Below, piece by piece: positions 1 through 5,850 of a stretch of DNA of 5,932 bases (the first letter of the stretch is position 1; every line of letters starts with the position of its first letter). The translations under genes were made by a program, and so were the position numbers. The notes beneath the pieces are model-generated. The model was not told the origin of the DNA. It was given only the letters and a program-made list of their open reading frames with translations, and made no database searches. The stretch comes from an uncultured Clostridia bacterium. GTDB lineage: Bacteria > Bacillota > Clostridia > Oscillospirales > CAG-272. Location: NCBI GenBank assembly GCA_946641795.1, contig CAMPBZ010000076.1, positions 1 to 5,932 on the forward strand, written 5' to 3'.

Positions 1-1
1 G

Positions 2-628
2 GTTGCAACGCGCTTTTTGGGCAGGGGAACCGAGTACGATGACCTGATGCAGATCGGCACCATTGGAATGATCAAGGCCATCCGCTCCTTTTCGCCGGCG
101 TTCGGCGCCCGGTTTTCCACCTACGCCGTTCCGCTTATTGTGGGCGAGATCCGGCGGCACCTGCGCGATGAAGGGCCGATCAAGGTCAGCCGCATTTACC
201 GCAAGCAGGGCGTTGCGCTTTTGCGCGAAAAGAACCGGATTTTGGCCGAGGAAGGCCGGGAGCCGGGAATTGCCGAGCTTGCCGAGCGCTGTGCGCTTTC
301 CAAAGAGGAGGCCGCCGTTTCGCTGGACGCGCTTTCCCCGGTCGTTTCGCTTTCCGAGACCATTCACGAAGAGGACGGGAGCCTGACGTTGGAAGGCACG
401 CTTTCGGACGCGGACGCCGAGCGCGAGACCGAGCGTATTTGCGACCGGGTGGCCATTGCCCAAAGCATTGAAAAACTGCCGCCGCTTTGGCGGAAAATCA
501 TTCTGCTGCGCTATTTCCGCAATTTTACTCAGCAACAAACGGCAAACGCGCTCGGGCTTTCGCAGGTCAAGGTCTCGCGCGAGGAAAAGAAGATCCTGCA
601 AAATATGCGCCTTGCCTTGGGCGGATAA
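2..628 (+). CDS. sigF: Sporulation sigma factor, SigF/SigG type, 5'-truncated by window edge
   Basis: This is a sigma-70 family factor of the sporulation (SigF/SigG/SigB-like) group, which directs RNA polymerase to compartment-specific promoters during endospore formation. The frame is open from base 2, giving 208 visible residues. The TTG at 17 lies inside the conserved RFLGRG segment and is not a real start; roughly 45 N-terminal residues (region 1.2 and start of 2.1) lie off the left edge. Visible parts are region 2 (EYDDLMQIGTIGMIKAI at residues 11-27; RFSTYAVPLIVGEIRRHLRD at 37-56), a region 3 linker (about 65-115), and region 4 with a helix-turn-helix (TQQQTANALGLSQVKVSR, 176-193). From memory of the B. 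subtilis proteins, LRYF and SQVKVSR-EKKIL resemble SigF more than SigG, while GEIRRHLRDEGPIKVSR resembles SigG, so the F assignment is likely but not certain. One oddity is Glu in SREEKK where relatives have Leu. The usual spoIIAA-spoIIAB partners would be upstream, out of view. Confidence 0.88.
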   Translation, partial: VATRFLGRGTEYDDLMQIGTIGMIKAIRSFSPAFGARFSTYAVPLIVGEIRRHLRDEGPIKVSRIYRKQGVALLREKNRILAEEGREPGIAELAERCALSKEEAAVSLDALSPVVSLSETIHEEDGSLTLEGTLSDADAERETERICDRVAIAQSIEKLPPLWRKIILLRYFRNFTQQQTANALGLSQVKVSREEKKILQNMRLALGG

Positions 629-670
629 AAAAGCCGCACCCCTTTGTTTTCGGGGTGCGGTTTCTTTTTT
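627..670. terminator. Bidirectional intrinsic terminator between convergent sigF and ychF
   Basis: The perfect 9-bp arms CCGCACCCC (634-642) and GGGGTGCGG (652-660) enclose a 9-base loop. On the + strand a T-rich tract follows (661-670); on the - strand the A-run at 627-632 reads as a U-tract. It starts at the sigF stop codon and ends a few bases short of the ychF stop, so one hairpin can stop transcription from both sides. Confidence 0.9.
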
Positions 671-676
671 TCTCTA

Positions 677-1771
677 TCAGACGTTGAAGCGGAAATAAAC
701 CACGTCACCGTCCTGCATAATATAATCTTTCCCCTCACTGCGCAAGGCGCCGGCTTCCTTTACGGCGTTCATATTGCCGTATTTTTTCAAATCGTCAAAG
801 GCGACTACCTCGGCGCGAATGAAGCCGCGCTCAATATCCGAGTGGATCTTTCCGGCGGCCTTTGGCGCCTTGGTGCCTTTGCGAATGGTCCAGGCGCGGC
901 ATTCGTCGGGGCCGGCGGTCAAAAAGCTGATCAGCCCCAACAGGGAATAGCTGGCCTTGATCAGACGATCCAGGCCGCTCTCTTCAATTCCCAGGTCGGC
1001 AAGAAACAGGCTCTTTTCCTCGGCCGAAAGCTCGGCAATTTCGGCTTCGATCTGGCAGCAAATGGGAATGACCTGGGAGTGCTCCTCCTCGGCAAAGGCT
1101 TTGAGCGCTTTGTAAGCCGGCAGGTCGAGCGGCTCGGCCGCGGCGTAGTCTTCGCTCACGTTTGCAACGTAAATGACCGGTTTCATCGTCAAAAGCGGGG
1201 TGTCCGCCAAAATGGCCTTTTCATCCTCGGTCAATTCCAGCGTGCGGGCGCATTTTCCGCTTTCCAGAACGGCGTAAATTTTTTCCAGCAGTTCCAGCTC
1301 GGCGGCGTATTTTTTATCGCCGCGCAGAGCCTTTTTGGTTTTGTCGATCCGGCGCTCCAAAATCTCCATATCCGAAAAAATCAATTCCAGATTGATGGTT
1401 TCCAGGTCGCGCATCGGGTCGATCTTGCCGTCTACGTGGACGATGTTGTCGTCCTCAAAACAGCGAATGACGTGCAAAATGGCGTCCACTTCGCGAATGT
1501 TGCCCAAAAATTGGTTGCCCAGTCCCTCGCCTTTGGAGGCGCCTTTTACCAGGCCGGCAATATCCACAAATTCAATCACCGCCGGCGTGTATTTTGCAGG
1601 GTGGTGCATTTCGGCAAGAAAATCCAGCCGCGCGTCCGGAACGGTTACAACGCCAACGTTCGGCTCAATGGTGCAAAAGGGATAGTTGGCGGATTCGGCA
1701 CCCGCGTTGGTCAGCGCGTTGAACAGGGTGCTTTTTCCAACGTTCGGTAAGCCCACAATACCAAGTTTCAT
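677..1771 (-). CDS. ychF: Redox/translation-associated ATPase YchF (Obg-family P-loop NTPase, OLA1 ortholog)
   Basis: This is a complete 364-residue cytosolic P-loop NTPase of the YchF/OLA1 branch of the Obg family, a usual length for the family. YchF proteins bind ribosomes and hydrolyse ATP in preference to GTP, and are linked to stress responses and translation quality. Motifs seen: Walker A GLPNVGKS (residues 7-14); NYPFCTIEPNVG (29-40) in the switch I/G2 area; DIAGLVKGAS (70-79), the G3 motif; NVSE (204-207) in place of the GTPase NKxD motif, the hallmark of ATP preference; and a C-terminal TGS domain (about 281-363). A coiled-coil-like helical insertion (about 130-190) lies between G3 and G4. 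The ATG at 1771 is preceded by AGAGGA seven bases upstream, and its promoter lies at 1811-1839. It is convergent with sigF and divergent from the two-component operon, so it is probably monocistronic. Confidence 0.97.
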   Translation of the reverse strand: MKLGIVGLPNVGKSTLFNALTNAGAESANYPFCTIEPNVGVVTVPDARLDFLAEMHHPAKYTPAVIEFVDIAGLVKGASKGEGLGNQFLGNIREVDAILHVIRCFEDDNIVHVDGKIDPMRDLETINLELIFSDMEILERRIDKTKKALRGDKKYAAELELLEKIYAVLESGKCARTLELTEDEKAILADTPLLTMKPVIYVANVSEDYAAAEPLDLPAYKALKAFAEEEHSQVIPICCQIEAEIAELSAEEKSLFLADLGIEESGLDRLIKASYSLLGLISFLTAGPDECRAWTIRKGTKAPKAAGKIHSDIERGFIRAEVVAFDDLKKYGNMNAVKEAGALRSEGKDYIMQDGDVVYFRFNV

Positions 1772-1810
1772 AAAGTTTTCCTCTTTCGTGTTCTTCTGTC
1801 GTTCCTGTCT

Positions 1811-1839
1811 ATTATAAACGATTATTCTGATTTTGGCAA
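1811..1839 (-). promoter_or_regulatory. SigA-type promoter of ychF
   Basis: Read on the minus strand, the -35 is TTGCCA (1834-1839) and the -10 is TATAAT (1811-1816), separated by exactly 17 bases. The -10 lies about 40 bases before the ychF ATG, so the 5' leader is short. Confidence 0.75.
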
Positions 1840-1876
1840 GAGCGAACCGAAAAAAAGACGAAAAAATACAAAAAAA

Positions 1877-1894
1877 TGTAAAATTGTATTTACA
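1877..1894. promoter_or_regulatory. Candidate operator: palindrome overlapping the -35
   Basis: TGTAAA (1877-1882) and TTTACA (1889-1894) form a perfect inverted repeat with a 6-base centre, and the right arm is the -35 hexamer itself. A protein bound here would touch RNA polymerase directly. Two-component operons are often autoregulated, so the encoded regulator is a candidate ligand. However, OmpR-family proteins usually prefer direct repeats, and the region is AT-rich, so chance remains possible. Confidence 0.35.
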
Positions 1895-1918
1895 AAAAGA
1901 GCTTGGATATGTTATAAT
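1889..1918 (+). promoter_or_regulatory. Extended -10 promoter of the regulator-kinase-protease operon
   Basis: The -35 is TTTACA (1889-1894), one mismatch from consensus. The -10 is a perfect TATAAT (1913-1918) with an 18-base spacer, preceded by TGT (1910-1912), which makes an extended TGnTATAAT element. Transcription should start near 1925, about 30 bases before the regulator start codon. A-tracts at 1851-1876 lie upstream and could act as an UP-like element. The -35 is also one arm of a palindrome (1877-1894). Confidence 0.8.
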
Positions 1919-1955
1919 ATATCCGTATCATCTTATCGAAAAGGAGGATCGGAAT

Positions 1956-2651
1956 ATGACGGACACCAAAATTCTGATCGTGGACGACGACGCCAATATC
2001 AGCGAGCTTTTGAAAATGCACTTTGAAAGCGAAGGATACAGCGTAAAAACCGCCGGCGACGGACAGGAAGGGGTAGCGCTTTTTAAAACCTTTGAGCCGG
2101 ATCTGGTTTTGCTGGACATTATGCTCCCGCAAAAGGACGGTTGGCAGGTCTGCCGCGAGATCCGCGAAATATCCTCCAAGCCCATTATTATGGTAACGGC
2201 AAAGGGCGAGGTGTTTGATAAGGTTTTGGGGCTGGAACTCGGCGCCGACGATTTTGTGGTCAAGCCCTTTGATATGAAGGAGCTTTCGGCGCGCGTAAAA
2301 GCCGTTCTGCGGCGCTCCAAACTGCACGCGCGCGATGTGGACGACGAGGAGATCCGCTTTGAAAATATTGAGATCAGCTTGCAGAAATACGAATTGAAGA
2401 TCAAGGGAAAATCCATTGATATTCCCCCGAAGGAATTGGAATTGCTCTATTTTCTGGCCTCCAACTACAACCGCGTGTTTACGCGCGACCAGCTATTGGA
2501 TAAGGTTTGGGGATTTGACTACCTGGGCGACTCCCGAACGGTGGACGTTCACGTCAAGCGCCTGCGCGAAAAGCTGGAAGGCGTTTCCGATAAATGGTTG
2601 CTCAAAACGGTTTGGGGCGTTGGCTACAAGTTTGAGGTAGTCAACAACTGA
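1956..2651 (+). CDS. OmpR/PhoB-family DNA-binding response regulator
   Basis: This is a 231-residue two-component response regulator, full length for the OmpR/PhoB family, acting as a cytosolic transcription factor. The receiver domain (about 4-118) shows the acidic pocket D10-D11, the phosphoacceptor D54 in VLLDIMLP, T81, and the switch lysine K103 in VVKPF. The position before VVK is Phe (F100), often Tyr in relatives. The C-terminal winged-helix domain (about 130-229) includes PPKELELLYFLA, the recognition-helix stretch RTVDVHVKRLREKL and the wing VWGVGYKF. The start was set at the ATG at 1956 because AAGGAGG (1941-1947) sits just upstream; a 41-residue in-frame extension back to 1833 would run through the operon promoter and does not resemble the family. 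The kinase gene 83 bases downstream is its likely cognate partner. Its targets cannot be read from the sequence; autoregulation and control of the linked protease are inferences. Confidence 0.96.
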   Translation: MTDTKILIVDDDANISELLKMHFESEGYSVKTAGDGQEGVALFKTFEPDLVLLDIMLPQKDGWQVCREIREISSKPIIMVTAKGEVFDKVLGLELGADDFVVKPFDMKELSARVKAVLRRSKLHARDVDDEEIRFENIEISLQKYELKIKGKSIDIPPKELELLYFLASNYNRVFTRDQLLDKVWGFDYLGDSRTVDVHVKRLREKLEGVSDKWLLKTVWGVGYKFEVVNN

Positions 2652-2668
2652 TATTGCGTACCGGAACC

Positions 2669-2698
2669 TGCCGCCGCCGAATGCGCTCGGCGGCGGCA
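2669..2698 (+). other. Strong GC hairpin between regulator and kinase genes
   Basis: The perfect 12-bp arms TGCCGCCGCCGA (2669-2680) and TCGGCGGCGGCA (2687-2698) enclose a 6-base loop. No T-run follows (the next bases are TTCCCG), so it is not a standard intrinsic terminator. It starts 17 bases after the regulator stop and ends about 20 bases before the kinase ribosome binding site. It may stabilise the upstream mRNA or partly attenuate read-through, giving more regulator than kinase; this is inference. Confidence 0.7.
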
Positions 2699-2734
2699 TT
2701 CCCGTAAAAATCCGAAAGAAAGGGGATTGCGGCA

Positions 2735-4234
2735 ATGTTCAAAAGCGTGTTTGCAAAATACGTGACCGCCGTTATGACGATTTTTGCCATTGGCTTTGCA
2801 ATCCTGTTGTTCATTGCAACCTCTATTGTCAACAATTATCTTTCGCGCTCCAAAATCCGGGAGATGGACGGCGCGGCCAGCTCGCTTCAAACCGCGGTAT
2901 CCCGCCTGGCAAGGGATTGCGAGCCGGAGAACTTTGAAACAGAGTTCCAATCGGCCGCGAAAAACGCCGATCTGCCGCTTTCCCAGGTGCTTTCTGTATT
3001 GACCGGGATGGATGGTGACATTGCCGTTTTTGTTGCCGACGCCAACGGAAAAGTCTTTTCCGTCGTCGGGCTGGATTTCAACCGCGGGGAAGACGCGGAG
3101 CCGCTCTACCTTTCCGAGGCGCTGAACCGGGCGGCCGAAAAAGGGGAACAAACGGCGCAAACGGCGGAGCTTCCGCTCCTTTCCCGCCAGGTCCCCGTGC
3201 GGGTGGAGAGCATTCGCAATTTCGACCGGGAATATTGCGGCTGCGTCATCGTTTGCGTAACGCGGCTGGACGGCAGTCTGATGCGCGAGGAGATGATCCA
3301 GTCCATTCTTTCTACGGCAATGCTGGTGCTGGTGGCGGCAATGATCGCCGTTTATTTCATCAGCGCGCGGGTCATTTCGCCTCTGCGGGAAATGAGCATA
3401 GCGGTGGATCGCTTTGCAAAAGGAAAGTTTGATACGCGCGTCAGCGTTCGCGGCAGGGATGAGGTCGCCCGGCTTGCCGAGGCTTTTAACAATATGGCCG
3501 ACTCACTGGAAAATTTGGAAAAAATGCGTTCCTCTTTCGTTGCCAACGTTTCCCACGATCTGCGAACGCCGATGACTACCATCAGCGGGTTTATTGAGGA
3601 GATCCGCTCCGGTGTGATCCCGCCCGAAAAGCAGGACTACTACCTCGGCGTGGTTCAAACCGAAATTCAGCGGCTTTCGCGGCTGGTGGCCTCGCTACTG
3701 GATATTTCTCGCATTCAGGCCGGCGAGCGCAAGTTTACCATGCGCGGGTTTGATATTTGCGAGATGGGCCGGCAGGTGTTGCTTTCCTTTGAGCAACCGA
3801 TTGAGGAAAAGCGCTTGCAGGTGGAGTTTGACTGTGAAAAGGAACGGATGGCGGCGCTTGCCGATTACGACGCCGTTTACCAGGTCTTTTACAACCTCTG
3901 TCACAACGCCGTAAAATATGCGCGCGAAGGCGGCGCCTTGCGCATTCGTATTCGGGAAACGAAGGAGCATAAAATCACCGTTTCGGTCTACAATGAAGGG
4001 GCGGGCATTCCCAAAGAGGATCTGCCTTTCGTGTTTGACCGGTTTTACAAGAGCGATAAAAGCCGCGGTCTGGATAAATCCGGTCTGGGGCTGGGACTTT
4101 ATATTTCCAAAGCGATTATGGAAGCCCACGGAGAGACCATTCGCGTAGAGAGTGTGGAAAACGAGTATTGTGAGTTTCAATTCACCTTGAAAAAGACCGC
4201 CGAAGGAGAGCGGAGAAAAGGAGCAACCGAATGA
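2735..4234 (+). CDS. Membrane sensor histidine kinase (HAMP-HisKA-HATPase_c)
   Basis: This is a 499-residue transmembrane sensor kinase that autophosphorylates a histidine and passes the phosphate to the upstream regulator. Order: TM1 (about 9-33), extracytoplasmic sensor region (about 34-187), TM2 (about 188-212), HAMP (about 210-264), HisKA with SHDLRTP (phosphoacceptor H274), and the ATP-binding domain. The latter has N box NLCHNAVKY (387-395), G1 NEGAGI (420-425), F box FVFDRFYKSD (432-441) and G2 GLGLGLY (450-456). G1 has Asn where the textbook motif has Asp, a variant seen in many Firmicute kinases. There is no PAS domain between HAMP and HisKA, unlike WalK. The sensor contains VFVADANGKVFSVVG (98-112), which recalls Cache/PAS-like folds, and Cys at 62, 168, 170 and 174; the ligand is unknown. 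The ATG at 2735 has an AAGGGGA site nine bases upstream. Its stop overlaps the protease start (ATGA), so the two are translationally coupled. Confidence 0.96.
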   Translation: MFKSVFAKYVTAVMTIFAIGFAILLFIATSIVNNYLSRSKIREMDGAASSLQTAVSRLARDCEPENFETEFQSAAKNADLPLSQVLSVLTGMDGDIAVFVADANGKVFSVVGLDFNRGEDAEPLYLSEALNRAAEKGEQTAQTAELPLLSRQVPVRVESIRNFDREYCGCVIVCVTRLDGSLMREEMIQSILSTAMLVLVAAMIAVYFISARVISPLREMSIAVDRFAKGKFDTRVSVRGRDEVARLAEAFNNMADSLENLEKMRSSFVANVSHDLRTPMTTISGFIEEIRSGVIPPEKQDYYLGVVQTEIQRLSRLVASLLDISRIQAGERKFTMRGFDICEMGRQVLLSFEQPIEEKRLQVEFDCEKERMAALADYDAVYQVFYNLCHNAVKYAREGGALRIRIRETKEHKITVSVYNEGAGIPKEDLPFVFDRFYKSDKSRGLDKSGLGLGLYISKAIMEAHGETIRVESVENEYCEFQFTLKKTAEGERRKGATE

Positions 4235-5631
4235 ACGAAGAAAAAAATCAACTGCCGTTGGAAGAAGAGGCGCCGCAAGCGCCCGCCCCGGCAGAGCAAC
4301 CCATACAGCCGGCAGAAGAGGCCCCGGCGGTTGCAGAGGAACCCTCGGTAGCTATGGAGGCCGACCCGGAAACCGTGGAGGAAGCACCGGCAGAGCAGTT
4401 CCCGCAGGCGGAAGAACCCGCTCCGGTCGAAACCGCCGGTGTTCCTTATGAACCGAAGGTGATTTACCGTTGGGATTACGCCGCGCAAAAACGGCACGAC
4501 GACGAAGTGCGCCGCAAAAAGGAGAGCAAACGGAACGGGTTTGCTTTTTTCGGCATTGTTTTTTGTGCGTTTTTGATCGTGATCGGCTTGTTGATCGGCG
4601 TGCTCGCATTCCGTGATTTTTCCGCGCCTGTCGCCACCCGTCAGAGTGTGGACACGGTTGCCATTGCCGAAAAACTGTTGCCCGCCACCGTTCTGATCTC
4701 GGCAACGCAGGGCACCACCGGCTCGGTTGGCAGCGGCTTTTTCGTCAGCCAGGACGGGATGATCGCCACCAACTACCACGTGATAGAGGGAATGGATACC
4801 ATTAAGGTCAAGCTGTACGGCTCCAACCTGAAAAAGGACGCTACCGTGATTGGCTATAACGCCGACTGCGACATTGCCGTTTTGAAAATTGAGGGCAGCG
4901 GATACCCCGCCGTAACCTTTGGAAATTCGGACGCCCTGCGCGTAGGCGAGGAGGCCGTTGCCATCGGCAATCCGTCGGGTACCGACGCCGAATGGACGGT
5001 GACCAAGGGCATTATCTCCTCTACCAACCGCAAACTGCTCATTACCGCTACCGATGAAATTCAGGAATTGAAGATGATCCAAACCGACGCGGCGGTCAAC
5101 CCCGGAAACTCCGGCGGTCTTCTTTGCAACGGCCGCGGGGAAGTGGTGGGCATTGTTGCAAGAAAGCAGGTTTACCGCGCTATCGGCCTCGGATCGGGCG
5201 AAAGCGTCAGCGTTTTTGACGAGGGCATCGGCTACGCCATTCCCGGCAACGGCGCCAAAAAGATGATTGACGGGATCATCGGCAAGCGTTCGGTGGATCC
5301 GGTTGCCGTAGGGCTGATGCGCGTTCGCCCGCTGATCGGCATTTCGGTGATGACCATTAAAAAAGGCGAAAAGCTGGCCGACGAGCAATTGATGGAGGCG
5401 CCGCAGGACGGTATTTTGATCGCCTCGGTCAACGCAAACGCCGCAAACGGTCTTTTAGAAGTTGGCGATATCATTGTAGGATTTGACGGAAAAGCCGTTA
5501 CCGAAAGCGATGAACTGATCGAAATGCTGTACTCTTACAAACGGGGAACCAAGGTAACAATGAGAGTGATCAAAAACGGGGATTATTACCCCAGCGATAT
5601 TGAGGTGACGCTCGGCGTTTTCACCTCCTGA
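4231..5631 (+). CDS. htrA: Membrane-anchored HtrA/DegP-type serine protease with one PDZ domain
   Basis: This is a 466-residue trypsin-like S1C protease that degrades or refolds damaged proteins on the outer face of the membrane. The N-terminal cytosolic segment (about 1-72) is very rich in Glu, Pro and Ala. A basic stretch (about 88-102) follows, then one transmembrane anchor (about 104-127), a linker, and the protease domain (about 140-350). The catalytic triad is H183 in TNYHVIEG, D214 in DCDIAVLK and S294 in GNSGG. A single C-terminal PDZ domain (about 360-455) includes DGILIASVNANAANGLLEVG and DIIVGFDGKAV. Topology is N-in/C-out, as in Gram-positive HtrA proteins, with no cleavable signal peptide evident. 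The ATG at 4231 overlaps the kinase TGA, and AAGGAG (4218-4223) inside the kinase gene supplies the ribosome binding site. Operon linkage to a two-component system suggests envelope or secretion stress, as for CssRS and htrA in Bacillus; that link is inference. No intact partner peptidase or lipoprotein follows it. Confidence 0.96.
   Translation: MNEEKNQLPLEEEAPQAPAPAEQPIQPAEEAPAVAEEPSVAMEADPETVEEAPAEQFPQAEEPAPVETAGVPYEPKVIYRWDYAAQKRHDDEVRRKKESKRNGFAFFGIVFCAFLIVIGLLIGVLAFRDFSAPVATRQSVDTVAIAEKLLPATVLISATQGTTGSVGSGFFVSQDGMIATNYHVIEGMDTIKVKLYGSNLKKDATVIGYNADCDIAVLKIEGSGYPAVTFGNSDALRVGEEAVAIGNPSGTDAEWTVTKGIISSTNRKLLITATDEIQELKMIQTDAAVNPGNSGGLLCNGRGEVVGIVARKQVYRAIGLGSGESVSVFDEGIGYAIPGNGAKKMIDGIIGKRSVDPVAVGLMRVRPLIGISVMTIKKGEKLADEQLMEAPQDGILIASVNANAANGLLEVGDIIVGFDGKAVTESDELIEMLYSYKRGTKVTMRVIKNGDYYPSDIEVTLGVFTS
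5602..5627 (+). other. Hairpin overlapping the 3' end of htrA
   Basis: The 7-bp perfect arms GAGGTGA (5602-5608) and TCACCTC (5621-5627) have an inner CGC/GCG pairing (5609-5611 with 5615-5617) and end two bases before the stop codon. The following T-rich stretch (5655-5661) is too distant for a classical terminator. No other convincing terminator for the operon exists before the tRNA promoter at 5673, so operon transcripts may end here inefficiently or continue into the tRNA gene and stop at 5810-5841. Confidence 0.35.
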
Positions 5632-5672
5632 TTTCTGCGCGAAAAAACAGGCAATTTTTTTCAAAAAGGGTA

Positions 5673-5701
5673 TTGACAAAGCCGCCCGCTTATGGTAAAA
5701 T
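5673..5701 (+). promoter_or_regulatory. Near-consensus promoter of tRNA-Leu
   Basis: A perfect -35 TTGACA (5673-5678), an optimal 17-base spacer and a -10 TAAAAT (5696-5701) are present, with TGG at 5693-5695 giving an extended -10. Transcription should begin near 5708, leaving a short leader of about 15 bases before the mature tRNA 5' end, to be removed by RNase P. Confidence 0.88.
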
Positions 5702-5722
5702 AATAAAGCTTGAAAAAAGCAA

Positions 5723-5807
5723 GCGGGAGTGGCGGAACTGGCAGACGCGCACGTTTGAGGGGCGTGTGGTTCACACCGTACGGGTTCAAGTCCCGTTTCC
5801 CGCACCA
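5723..5807 (+). tRNA. tRNA-Leu (anticodon GAG)
   Basis: This is an 85-base class II tRNA reading CUC/CUU leucine codons. The acceptor stem GCGGGAG (5723-5729) pairs with TTCCCGC (5797-5803), followed by discriminator A5804 and an encoded CCA (5805-5807). The D arm begins GCG at 5732. The anticodon stem 5750-5754 pairs with 5762-5766, with one T-G pair next to the loop, and the GAG anticodon is at 5757-5759. The variable arm is long (about 5767-5779), as expected for Leu. The T arm is ACGGG/CCCGT (5780-5784, 5792-5796) with loop TTCAAGT. The discriminator A, long variable arm and GGCAGAC in the D loop all fit a leucine tRNA. It has its own promoter and terminator, so it forms a single-gene unit. 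Confidence 0.97.
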
Positions 5808-5809
5808 CG

Positions 5810-5841
5810 AAAAAAGCACTTGCTTCGGCAAGTGCTTTTTT
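5810..5841 (+). terminator. Intrinsic terminator of tRNA-Leu with UUCG tetraloop
   Basis: The arms GCACTTGC (5816-5823) and GCAAGTGC (5828-5835) close on the very stable TTCG loop (5824-5827). Six A-T pairs extend the base of the stem (5810-5815 with 5836-5841), and the T-run itself is the termination tract. It begins two bases after the CCA end. The A-run makes it usable on the opposite strand as well. Confidence 0.93.
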
Positions 5842-5850
5842 CAATGATGT

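Noticed and set aside
644..1750. Long + strand open frame of 368 codons opposite ychF
   Set aside because: It is antisense to a complete, motif-verified YchF gene. Its translation is low in recognisable motifs, it starts inside a terminator hairpin, and it has no ribosome binding site. It arises from codon bias.
1833..1955. In-frame N-terminal extension of the response regulator
   Set aside because: It would translate through the operon promoter and its predicted transcription start. The ATG at 1956 has a near-perfect AAGGAGG site, and the receiver domain begins right there.
4177..5388. Long - strand open frame of 403 codons opposite htrA
   Set aside because: The translation is rich in His, Gly and Asn without any domain pattern, as expected for the antisense of a biased coding sequence. 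The + strand protease has its full catalytic triad.
5619..5637. TTCACCTCCTGATTTCT resembles the 16S rRNA 3' end (anti-Shine-Dalgarno)
   Set aside because: The match is confined to about nine bases and lies in the last codons of htrA; there is no other rRNA sequence around it.
5708..5724. Small hairpin GCTTG/CAAGC in the tRNA leader
   Set aside because: It is a 5-bp stem that overlaps the first bases of the mature tRNA acceptor stem and would be outcompeted by the tRNA fold; too short to call a regulatory element.
5455..5844. 129-codon - frame across the tRNA region and the htrA end
   Set aside because: It reads the tRNA antisense (a known source of false ORFs such as RETGLEPVRCEP-like strings) and has no supporting signals.
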